From Bacteroidota bacterium (GTDB taxonomy: Bacteria > Bacteroidota > Bacteroidia > Chitinophagales > Saprospiraceae): 64,000 bases of DNA. The notes under the pieces are model-generated. The model searched no databases. It was not told the origin of the DNA and saw only the letters and a list, made by a program, of their open reading frames with translations. Positions 1-7,868 of this stretch are shown here, piece by piece; within the stretch, counting starts at the first letter, position 1, and the number at the start of each line of letters is the position of its first letter. The DNA is taken from positions 21,704 through 85,703 of the forward strand of contig JAKQLF010000122.1 in NCBI GenBank assembly GCA_029567325.1. Reading direction: 5' to 3'. Made by a program: the position numbers and the translations under genes.

Positions 1-35
1 AGAAAGCCTTTAAACATCTAACCAAACCAACATAA
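1..35 (+). CDS. Possible 3' end of an upstream gene (partial)
   Basis: Reading frame 3 stays open from the window edge to a TAA at 33-35 and encodes a short basic tail ending KAFKHLTKPT; the other two frames stop earlier. It ends 12 bases before the ATG of the ABC permease. Genes for such permeases usually follow their ATPase gene, so this could be the end of a NatA-like ATPase. That is inferred from position only; ten residues are too few to identify a family. Confidence 0.3.
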   Translation, partial: KAFKHLTKPT

Positions 36-47
36 GAAAGAATCAAC

Positions 48-1403
48 ATGGATAAAATCTGGATCATCATCAAGAGAGAATACCTCTCCAGAGTAATGAA
101 AAAAAGCTTTTTACTCGTGACCATTTTGGCACCGCTGAGCATTGCTGTGATCGCAGTGGTAGGTGGATATTTTGCCTCCAGTTCTAGTGGTACAACCAAT
201 GTAGCCATTGTAGATGAAGCGACGGTTTTAAAAAACTATGCTTTGCCAGATGGAAATATCAAGTACACCATCTTGGATGGAAATGTAGCCGATCTCAAGC
301 TCAATTATATTGATAAGGGATTTGGTGTTCTTGTGCAAATTCCAAAAATGGACAGCTTGGGCCAAGCAAAATTACCTCTGAAATATTTTAGCAAAGACAA
401 ACTGAGCATCTCCAATATTTCCAAAATTGAAAACGACATCAAAAATGGTCTGGAAGCTTATAAACTTGCCAATTCTGGCATTGATCCAGGATCGATAGAG
501 CGCCTAAAGATCAAAGTAAACATGGAAAATGCCCTTTCTAGTGATGCTCCTTCAGGAGATAACGGTGCAGTAAAAGGTAATACTTCCAGCAAATTGTCGA
601 GCATCATTGCAACTGCTCTGGCTTACGCAATGGGCTTCATGATGTACATGGTCATATTTATCTTTGGTGGAATGGTCATGCGGAGCGTCATGGAAGAAAA
701 AATCAGCCGTATTGTGGAAGTGATGATTTCTTCTGTAAAACCATTTCAGCTGCTTTTGGGAAAAGTGATTGGTGTGGGTTTGGTGGGCTTGACCCAGTTG
801 CTCATCTGGATGATTTTGATTCCAGCTGTGATGTTTTTGGTTGCACAAATATATGCCCCAGACTCCGCGAGTATGGTTTCGGGACCACAAGCACAACAAG
901 CCAAAGAACTTTATGACCAAATAAATACAGAATCTGGTTCACAGATCATGAATGTAATCAAAGAGATCAAGTCGTTTAATTGGTGGGTGATTTTACCTGC
1001 TTTTGCACTCTTTTTCTTTGGCGGTTACTTCCTATATTCTTCACTTTTTGCTGCCATTGGGGCTTCAATTGGTGATGATTTAGCCGAGGGTCAGCAAATG
1101 ATGTTGCCCATCATTGTGCCTGTAATACTTGCCTTCATCATGATTCCGTCAGTATTACAGGACCCTAATGGGCCAGTGGCCGTCTTCGGCTCGTTATTCC
1201 CCTTATTTTCACCCATCATCATGCCCGCGAGGCTGCCTTTTGATCCGCCAGTCTGGCAAGTGTTGGTTTCCTTAGTATTTTTATTTGCTAGTGTGGTTGC
1301 CTTTACATGGGTGGCTGCCAGAATTTACCGAGTAGGAATATTTATGTATGGCAAAAAGGTATCTTTCAAGGAATTGGGCAAATGGATATTTTATAAATCA
1401 TAA
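48..1403 (+). CDS. ABC-2 type transporter permease (NatB-like)
   Basis: This 451-aa inner-membrane protein has the layout of NatB/ABC-2 permeases. There is one N-terminal membrane segment (about residues 20-45), a large extracytoplasmic domain (about 46-185), then a cluster of five or six hydrophobic segments between about 190 and 430. The stretch after the second segment (GGMVMRSVMEEKISRIVEVMISS) is characteristic of the COG1668 group. It would form the membrane part of an exporter whose ATPase probably lies just outside the window. Substrate is unknown; Na+ export is only the historical function of the family's namesake. The next gene starts 9 bases downstream, so the two are probably co-transcribed. 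Confidence 0.85.
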   Translation: MDKIWIIIKREYLSRVMKKSFLLVTILAPLSIAVIAVVGGYFASSSSGTTNVAIVDEATVLKNYALPDGNIKYTILDGNVADLKLNYIDKGFGVLVQIPKMDSLGQAKLPLKYFSKDKLSISNISKIENDIKNGLEAYKLANSGIDPGSIERLKIKVNMENALSSDAPSGDNGAVKGNTSSKLSSIIATALAYAMGFMMYMVIFIFGGMVMRSVMEEKISRIVEVMISSVKPFQLLLGKVIGVGLVGLTQLLIWMILIPAVMFLVAQIYAPDSASMVSGPQAQQAKELYDQINTESGSQIMNVIKEIKSFNWWVILPAFALFFFGGYFLYSSLFAAIGASIGDDLAEGQQMMLPIIVPVILAFIMIPSVLQDPNGPVAVFGSLFPLFSPIIMPARLPFDPPVWQVLVSLVFLFASVVAFTWVAARIYRVGIFMYGKKVSFKELGKWIFYKS

Positions 1404-1412
1404 AACGGGCTG

Positions 1413-2318
1413 ATGGATCGCATCATTGGCCAATATACAGGGAGTGAAAAAGGTCCTTTGCTCATAGCTGTCGGGGGATTGCATGGCAATGAACACGCAG
1501 GTGTTGAAGGCATCAAACGGTTATTATTTTTGCTCAATCGGGAAGAAATCATCAACCCGGGATTTGTTTTTAAAGGGGAATTTATAGGCATTGCCGGCAA
1601 TAAAATGGCCTTGGAAAATAAGGTGCGTTTCATAGACAAAGACCTCAACAGAATTTGGGGGACAGTTGGTAATCAGGAATCCGCTGAGGAATATGGTCAG
1701 ATGCAAACCATCATGGCCATCATTGAGCAATCTATTACCACCTACGCCCACACACAAGTGGTGCTCCTGGACTTGCACACCACCTCTGCGCCTCGAGGAA
1801 TTTTTGCCGTTCCCACCGACTTGGAAGGCAGTCTTTATTTTGCAGAAAGCCTCCATTGCCCTGTAATCATCAACATGATGGACGAACTCAAAGGCACGAT
1901 GGTTGGCTATTATGCTGGTAGAATCATCGGCGGCTCCACCATCAGTTCTTTGGCATTTGAGTCCGGTCAACACGATGACCCACTTTCTATCACCATGTCT
2001 GTAGCTGCTTTGGTCAATTGTCTGCGATCCATTGGTTGCGTTCATGAAGACGACGTGGAGGGCAAACACGATGATGTCCTCAAAGCTTACGCCAACGGCC
2101 TTCCTTCCAAGTGTCGCATCATTTATAAACACCACATCCAAGATGCCAGTAAATACCAAATGTTACCCGGCTTTGAGGGCTTTCAAAAAATAACTGCCGG
2201 TCAATTACTCGCCTATGATGATGGCGTAGAAGTGCGGGCTCCAATGGATGGTAGGATATTAATGCCGCTTTATCAGCAAAAGGGGAATGAAGGGTTTTTT
2301 ATTGTGGATGAGGGGTGA
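1413..2318 (+). CDS. Succinylglutamate desuccinylase/aspartoacylase family hydrolase
   Basis: This 301-aa protein belongs to the AstE/AspA zinc-hydrolase family (M14-like fold). The zinc-binding HxxE lies in GGLHGNEHAG (about residues 21-30), the third zinc ligand is the His in LLDLHTTSAPRG (about 118-129), and the likely catalytic Glu is in AFESGQHDDP (about 181-190). The C-terminal 60 residues form the small beta domain usual in the family. It would cleave an N-acyl amino acid or related amide in the cytoplasm; the true substrate cannot be read from sequence. It follows the ABC permease by 9 bases and may share its transcript. The 270-base gap after it holds no recognised gene. Confidence 0.8.
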   Translation: MDRIIGQYTGSEKGPLLIAVGGLHGNEHAGVEGIKRLLFLLNREEIINPGFVFKGEFIGIAGNKMALENKVRFIDKDLNRIWGTVGNQESAEEYGQMQTIMAIIEQSITTYAHTQVVLLDLHTTSAPRGIFAVPTDLEGSLYFAESLHCPVIINMMDELKGTMVGYYAGRIIGGSTISSLAFESGQHDDPLSITMSVAALVNCLRSIGCVHEDDVEGKHDDVLKAYANGLPSKCRIIYKHHIQDASKYQMLPGFEGFQKITAGQLLAYDDGVEVRAPMDGRILMPLYQQKGNEGFFIVDEG

Positions 2319-2479
2319 AGTTATAATACTTTAATGCGAAAAGTTGAGGAGAAGAAATCACTAGACGCAGTTTTTGATAAAAAGAGGTGGCTAAAGTTTG
2401 GTATTGCAACCTCCGAGCTAAGTCATTGAAAAAAATAAATACCCTTAGCTACTATTGACAAAAAAGTTTGTTTAAAATG

Positions 2480-2509
2480 TTTGACTAGTAAAATATATAT
2501 ATATCTTCG
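2480..2509 (+). promoter_or_regulatory. Bacteroidota-type promoter for the TonB receptor operon
   Basis: TTTG at 2480-2483 is followed after 18 bases by TATCTTCG at 2502-2509. This fits the Bacteroidota -33/-7 pattern (TTTG, N17-23, TAnnTTTG) with one mismatch in the -7 box. It lies 82 bases before the receptor ATG. Confidence 0.45.
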
Positions 2510-2591
2510 CAATTGCTTCCGCTGACTTATTTATTTAAGCATTCCCAGATCACTTCTTCTGGTTAGTTCAGAACTCTACGAATGTAATTCC

Positions 2592-4988
2592 ATGAAAATT
2601 ATATCCACAAAAAACCATCTTAAAAATTTCTGCCTTTTTAGTCTTTTGGCAATTTGCCCAACTTTGTGGTCTCAAGCTGTAAAAATTAAAATTATCGATG
2701 TTAGCTCGAACACACCTATAGAAAATGCCACTATCACAACCACCTTACCATCCTATTATGTTACCAATGAAGAGGGCGAGATACTCATCAATGGAAAAGA
2801 TTTTAGAGATAAAAAATTACAGATCAGCGTAAATAGCTTGGGATATGAGAGCATTGACACTGTATTGACCGCCAATAACTCCTTTGTGCTTTTGAAAATG
2901 ACTTTCAACAACTTTTTGGATGAAGTGCAGGTCGTCGCAAAGCCTACCATTATCAACCTTTCTTTACACACCCTTACACAAAAAGATATTAAAAACACGT
3001 TCCCCTTATTGGGAGAAAAAGATCCGATGAAAACCTTACAGCTTTTGCCCGGCGTACAAGCTGCACAGGAAGGGACTGCCTCCATATTCGTACGCGGTGG
3101 TAATCCTGGAGAAAATTTGGTGCTTTTGGATGGCGTTCCCATTCATAATTCAAACCATTTTTTTGGCCTGATTTCAACCATCAACCCCAATATCATTTCC
3201 AACATCAACTTCTACAAAGGTGGCTTTCCAGCTCAATACAATGACAAGGTTTCCTCCGTGATTGATATCAGTACACACAATTATTTAAACGATACAACCA
3301 AAATAGGAATCGGAATCCTTTCGAGCAATATTTCACTTTCTAGAAATTTCCTGAGCAAAAAAGTAAATGTACAGTTTGCAGTAAGATCCACACCACTATC
3401 ACTGCTCAAAGGCGCTTATGATCGCTTTCAAAACATCAATCAGGTGGTAAGAAATGGCAGTAACGTTTGGTTTTATGATGTTTATAGTAAAGTGAATGTG
3501 GCCCTCCATAAAAATCTGGACTTACAATGTTCATACTTCAACAGTTATGATGCCATAAATTTGCGGAATAAAACTCTGGATTCTGAGCAACAAAACACCA
3601 TCATGGCAGACTCTACAAAGCTCAAGTGGCTTTCAACTTTTTATTCCATGAGCCTCCATCATAAATCGGGATTAAAATATAATTCCAAATTCAACGCTTA
3701 TTATTCCCGTTATTCCTTAAGTAATAATGACGGAATCATTAATAATGTAAAAAATGCAAGATCCTTGTATGATTATCAAAATGAGATTGATGAATTTGCT
3801 ATAAACCAGGTCTTTAACTACTTTATGACATCTTCCACCAGCGTCAAAGCGGGCGTAAGTTATAAGGTACAAAAATTCAATAATGCATCTTTTATTGAGG
3901 AAATTGTTCAAGGTAAAATGATTCAAAATGAAAAAGAAAACTATCGCAAACAACAAAATCTGTTGAACTCCTTTGTGTCATTAAATGGTCTGCTTTTTGG
4001 AAAATTCCTGAGGTATGATGCAGGAATTAATGTGTCCAATAATTTGACGCTCAAAGCTATTTTTTTAGAGCCTAGGATCAATGCCTCTTTCCAGATTACA
4101 GACTTTTCTGTCATCGGCACCTATCATAAAATTCATCAAAATGCCAATTTAATCACGCCGGAAAACCTTGGTTTACCCATTCAAATTTGGTTGCCCTCAT
4201 TTTCGCAACCAACCATTGTTGCTTCTGATCAAATATCCCTGGGATTTCTAAAAAATATACGTGGTGGTTATTTTTCCATAGAAGGATATTATAAAACCAC
4301 ACAAAATTTAGTTTACGCAAGTCAAGGTGCAGATTTGAGGATTGTCAACCCCGAAAGCTCTTCAGTCGCAAGAGGCGGAACAGCAAAATCAAAAGGTATT
4401 GAGTTCATTTTTAATAAAAATATGCCTTGGATAGATTTGAAACTATCCTACACCTTATCAAATTCTAGAATCCAATTTGCAACTTTAAATAGGGGTAAAT
4501 CATTTTTACAAAATACCAATAGGACGCATGCCATCAATTTACAAGTATCAAAACCCATAACTCCAAAATGGACATCCTTTCTATTGGTAAGTTATGCTAC
4601 CGCTTATCCCATCACCATTCCAGAAAACGTTTATCCCTCAGCCAGTTTTAATAATTTTCCCATCAATGGGTCAAACTTCAGCCCAGAAAACTCATTTTTA
4701 CTGGACTTTACTGGTGGCGATGTATTGAGTTCTTTGGTTTACGACCTCAACACAGTTAACAATTACCAATCAAAATCACACTTTAGGATTGACTTGAGTT
4801 TGAGAAAAGTGATGCAGAAAAGTGAACTATCCTTTGGTGTTTATAATCTGTTGTGGAGAAAAAATCCTTTCATTACAGCGATCACCGACCGCATAGACAA
4901 TAGTGGAAATCGGTCAGATAGAATTTATAAACAAACTGTTTCTTTGTTTAATTTTATACCTTTTGTGCAATATGAAAGAAGTTTCTAA
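2592..4988 (+). CDS. TonB-dependent receptor with carboxypeptidase-like N-terminal domain
   Basis: This 798-aa outer-membrane receptor begins with a signal peptide (about 1-28) and a CarboxypepD_reg-like beta-sandwich (about 30-110). A plug domain follows (about 115-235; FVRGGNPGENLVLLDGVPI is a typical plug sequence), then a long barrel rich in alternating hydrophobic strands, ending in an aromatic residue (ERSF) as outer-membrane barrels do. Such proteins import ligands with energy from TonB/ExbBD. The next gene starts inside its last codons (overlap 4972-4988) and encodes a lipoprotein, so the pair is translationally coupled. The ligand is unknown. It lacks the SusC length (about 1000 aa) and no SusD gene follows, so a glycan uptake role is not implied. 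Confidence 0.9.
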   Translation: MKIISTKNHLKNFCLFSLLAICPTLWSQAVKIKIIDVSSNTPIENATITTTLPSYYVTNEEGEILINGKDFRDKKLQISVNSLGYESIDTVLTANNSFVLLKMTFNNFLDEVQVVAKPTIINLSLHTLTQKDIKNTFPLLGEKDPMKTLQLLPGVQAAQEGTASIFVRGGNPGENLVLLDGVPIHNSNHFFGLISTINPNIISNINFYKGGFPAQYNDKVSSVIDISTHNYLNDTTKIGIGILSSNISLSRNFLSKKVNVQFAVRSTPLSLLKGAYDRFQNINQVVRNGSNVWFYDVYSKVNVALHKNLDLQCSYFNSYDAINLRNKTLDSEQQNTIMADSTKLKWLSTFYSMSLHHKSGLKYNSKFNAYYSRYSLSNNDGIINNVKNARSLYDYQNEIDEFAINQVFNYFMTSSTSVKAGVSYKVQKFNNASFIEEIVQGKMIQNEKENYRKQQNLLNSFVSLNGLLFGKFLRYDAGINVSNNLTLKAIFLEPRINASFQITDFSVIGTYHKIHQNANLITPENLGLPIQIWLPSFSQPTIVASDQISLGFLKNIRGGYFSIEGYYKTTQNLVYASQGADLRIVNPESSSVARGGTAKSKGIEFIFNKNMPWIDLKLSYTLSNSRIQFATLNRGKSFLQNTNRTHAINLQVSKPITPKWTSFLLVSYATAYPITIPENVYPSASFNNFPINGSNFSPENSFLLDFTGGDVLSSLVYDLNTVNNYQSKSHFRIDLSLRKVMQKSELSFGVYNLLWRKNPFITAITDRIDNSGNRSDRIYKQTVSLFNFIPFVQYERSF

Positions 4989-5874
4989 AAATCACATCAT
5001 TTTAACTTGCTTATTGACTTGCTTTTGGTCTTGTAGTGACTTTGAACCAATTGAGGGCGATTTTGATATTAACAATAAGGAAGTTTATTACGCATTTGTG
5101 AGTGACTTCATATCACCCATAATTTATCATACTACCTCTAGGAGCATTAGTGAACCGGTAGACTTTGCATTTCAACCCACTGTTGGGATAAGTTTGCAAA
5201 ATGGTATTGAAAATTTTCCTGTTGATGTACAATCCGAGGACCCTTACTACCGTCTTTTCAATAGTGCTGCTGATTTTATTGCACAACCACTGGATAGTAT
5301 TTATTTAATGGATGTCCATAAAAATAAAATTGCCTCCTGCCGCATTCCTGTAAAAATCCAGCAATCTTATAAAATTATATCCATCGATGCTCAAACGAAA
5401 GACATAGAAATAGAGGTAAAAATCAATAATTATGAGGACATAAATGTAGCTTGGGGTATTGGTCTTCTTGATAAACCGTTGATTGGGGTTAGGGTAAGTG
5501 GAAATTCATTTTATACCATCCAAGAATTTTATACAAATTTTGAAGAAAAAATACACCAGATTCCAGGAACCATTTTTGATCAAATTATCAATAAAAAAGA
5601 CATCATTGCAAATAATGGTATAATTAATTTTAGATATCGCTTTCCAGAACTAAATGAAAATATTAAGGCAAAAGATGCCCACATCATTCTTTATTTTTCC
5701 AACATAGATGCCAATATTTACAATTACAGTATCAATGCAAGAAAAAATGGAGCAAGTGCAGAAAGCTCTTATACGCCGTTTTTCTTCCTGGAAGGAAATA
5801 TAAAAGATAGTTATGGCGTTTTTGGGGGATATAGTGTGCAAACGGATACTATATTTTATGATGATGTTTTTTAG
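4972..5874 (+). CDS. DUF4249-like lipoprotein paired with the TonB receptor
   Basis: This 300-aa protein has a lipoprotein signal (hydrophobic run ending TCFWSC, Cys21 as the lipidated residue). The ATG at 4972 is chosen over one at 4903 because it places the signal peptide at the N-terminus. The body is beta-rich; the segment LDSIYLMDVHKNKIASCRIP resembles the DUF4249 pattern in which a Y-L-V strand leads into A/S-x-x-x-I/T-P. DUF4249 lipoproteins are commonly encoded directly after receptors of this size and are thought to cap or assist them at the surface. The gene overlaps the receptor's 3' end by 17 bases. Family assignment is tentative; lipoprotein and pairing are well supported. Confidence 0.65.
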   Translation: MKEVSKNHIILTCLLTCFWSCSDFEPIEGDFDINNKEVYYAFVSDFISPIIYHTTSRSISEPVDFAFQPTVGISLQNGIENFPVDVQSEDPYYRLFNSAADFIAQPLDSIYLMDVHKNKIASCRIPVKIQQSYKIISIDAQTKDIEIEVKINNYEDINVAWGIGLLDKPLIGVRVSGNSFYTIQEFYTNFEEKIHQIPGTIFDQIINKKDIIANNGIINFRYRFPELNENIKAKDAHIILYFSNIDANIYNYSINARKNGASAESSYTPFFFLEGNIKDSYGVFGGYSVQTDTIFYDDVF

Positions 5875-5923
5875 TCCTCGACAATTATTATTTTCTAAAT
5901 AATTAAACCAAAAAAATCACACC

Positions 5924-6271
5924 ATGTCTAAAGTAAACTTAATTATCCTACTTCTCCTTTTTATAATTCAGTCTTCATATAGGCAACAACAAGGCTTTGA
6001 GGATATTTGGATAGATCCTATAATCCTCGATGTTTCTCAAAGTTCAAGTGCATCTTTTGAAAAGTCCATAAATTTAGAACTTGATGGAAATAGGACAGAC
6101 CAATATTTGGTAATAGATGACGATAAAATTATCCCTTATGCTCAGTTTATTTCTCGTCAAAAATCTGGTGAATACAATGATAAATGTATAACAAGTTTTA
6201 TCCCAAAATCGGAGGATAGGCCCAGGAAAATTAAACTTATAATTTATGTAGATGAGTGTGCGGCTGACTAG
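5924..6271 (+). CDS. Small secreted protein of unknown function
   Basis: This 115-aa product has a signal peptide (about 1-20, a Leu/Ile-rich core) and then a hydrophilic, probably beta-rich domain rich in Asp and Ile. I do not recognise the family. It starts 49 bases after the DUF4249-like gene on the same strand, so it may be the third gene of the receptor operon, but the distance is also compatible with its own promoter. There is no lipobox and no T9SS tail. The 220 bases after it are AT-rich and hold no gene I can support. Confidence 0.55.
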   Translation: MSKVNLIILLLLFIIQSSYRQQQGFEDIWIDPIILDVSQSSSASFEKSINLELDGNRTDQYLVIDDDKIIPYAQFISRQKSGEYNDKCITSFIPKSEDRPRKIKLIIYVDECAAD

Positions 6272-6491
6272 ATGCATTCTACGATTAACCAAGTAAAATT
6301 TGAATCAATTGTTTTTCAATAAAAGGATAAATTCTTAGAAAGTTTTAATAATCAGATTAAATAAACAAAAGAGATAATCCGACTCAATCGGAAATTGTCA
6401 GATGATTATGTATAGAATTATTGGTTCCAAAATTTGAATAATTGAGAATTATGCTATTATTTTATACGTTTTATACATATTCCTTTTTAAC

Positions 6492-7670
6492 ATGCGAAAG
6501 ATTTACATCCACATCTATTGGCAAGGCATTGTCCATAAAAAGTTGCACTTAATTCAACGATCATCTACCTATTTTATACTTTTTATTTTATTGATGAGCT
6601 ATTGTCAATTTTTACAAGGGCAAGTAGGTATAAATACCACATCACCAGAACTTTCTGCTGCATTAGATATAAATAGTAACAACAAAGGAATGCTCGTACC
6701 AAGGATGTTACAGTCTGAAAGAAGTGCCATAGGAAGTCCAGCACAGGGTTTAATCGTTTTTCAAACTGATCAAACTTCTGGTTTTTATTATTATAACAAT
6801 GGTTGGATTTATATCAACTCAACAGGACCTCAAGGGCCAGCCGGCGCTAATGGTAGAAATTCAATGGCTTTAACTTCTGTAGAAAGTATGGGAGCCAATT
6901 GTGCAAACGGTGGTACCAGATTGCAGGTAGGTGTAGATGCAAATGGCAATAATATACTCGAATCAAACGAAATAAATAATTCACTTACAAGATACATTTG
7001 CAATGGTACAAATGGGCGAAATACAGTTGCCAAAACAACTACAGAACCTGCCGGGGCCAATTGTGCTAAAGGAGGTGTAAAACTCGAATTTGGTATTGAT
7101 GCCAATGGTAATAACACCTTAGACGTATCTGAAATCAATGCAGCTTTAACAAAATACGTTTGTAATGGCAATACTCCAGGTAGCTTTGATCATTATATTG
7201 GCGAGGCTTTTGGAGGTGGTGTTATTTTTCATCTTTGGAAAGAAGGTACTGTGGAACATGGACTCATTGTATGCCAAACAGGCCTTGTAGGTAATGGTGG
7301 AATATGGAGTAATGTAAGTGCGAATGCTAATGCCTCTAGTTACTGGGACGGTCTCACCAATTGTCAAAATATAGTTGCTCAAGCTGGGCATACACAAAGT
7401 GCCGCAGCGCAAGCATTATCATTTGTTTCCAATGGTCAAAGCGATTGGTATTTACCTAGTTTTGCAGAAATGAATTTATTATGGGTAAATTATTTTAATG
7501 TAAGCAAAACAATCAGTATGATCGGTGCCACACAGGTACCTTTATTTACTTTTTGGACGAGCACCCTAGACGGCTCCGGCCAAGCTTTTGCATTTAATAT
7601 GTTTACTGGGGTGCCGCAAGGACTTCCGACATCAACAACCTTGAATATTCTTGCCATAAGGAAGTTTTAG
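6492..7670 (+). CDS. Surface protein with tandem DUF7151-like repeats and a DUF1566-like C-terminal domain
   Basis: This 392-aa exported protein has four parts. There is a late signal segment (about residues 26-44). Next comes a region with the common Bacteroidota motif VGINTTSPELSAALDI...GMLVPRM (about 45-75). After a short collagen-like linker (GPQGPAGANGRN, about 111-122) come two tandem copies of a roughly 50-residue module: NGRN...GANCA.GG..L..G.DANGN..L...EIN..LT.Y.CNG. The C-terminal domain (about 230-392) starts with GEAFGGGVIFHLWKEG and contains SDWYLPSFAEMNLLW, as in DUF1566/Lcl-type surface domains. The Asp/Asn-rich DANGNN motifs could bind Ca2+ (inference). No T9SS tail is visible. 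It is probably a surface adhesin or matrix protein. Confidence 0.7.
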   Translation: MRKIYIHIYWQGIVHKKLHLIQRSSTYFILFILLMSYCQFLQGQVGINTTSPELSAALDINSNNKGMLVPRMLQSERSAIGSPAQGLIVFQTDQTSGFYYYNNGWIYINSTGPQGPAGANGRNSMALTSVESMGANCANGGTRLQVGVDANGNNILESNEINNSLTRYICNGTNGRNTVAKTTTEPAGANCAKGGVKLEFGIDANGNNTLDVSEINAALTKYVCNGNTPGSFDHYIGEAFGGGVIFHLWKEGTVEHGLIVCQTGLVGNGGIWSNVSANANASSYWDGLTNCQNIVAQAGHTQSAAAQALSFVSNGQSDWYLPSFAEMNLLWVNYFNVSKTISMIGATQVPLFTFWTSTLDGSGQAFAFNMFTGVPQGLPTSTTLNILAIRKF

Positions 7671-7781
7671 TTATTTGCAGGGACTGTGCAAATCCAAAAA
7701 GGGTTTGTTTGTGAAACAATTCAAGCCCTTATTTGGTGGAAACTCGTAACAAAAAAGCAAGCTTTTGAAATTGAAAATAAC

Positions 7782-7829
7782 AATGAAAAAAGAGCTCTCG
7801 AAGCCCATAAAGTAAAAAATACATTGGTA
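7782..7829 (+). repeat. Degenerate 48-bp direct repeat, copy A
   Basis: This copy matches 10246-10293 at 40 of 48 positions. Both copies contain a ten-codon ORF, MKKEL-S/L-K-P/H-IK followed by TAA. The two copies flank the LRR-like gene in the same orientation. There is no obvious mobile-element signature. Confidence 0.6.
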
Positions 7830-7868
7830 CTCAATCCTTCTTCGCTAAATCAATAATTATTGATAGCA

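Noticed and set aside
1524..2159. 211-aa open frame on the minus strand
   Set aside because: It is fully antisense to the AstE/AspA-type gene, which has intact family motifs. The antisense frame shows no recognisable domain.
2335..2430. 31-codon frame after the hydrolase gene
   Set aside because: It is short, has no ribosome-binding context I can support and no recognised family. Most likely chance.
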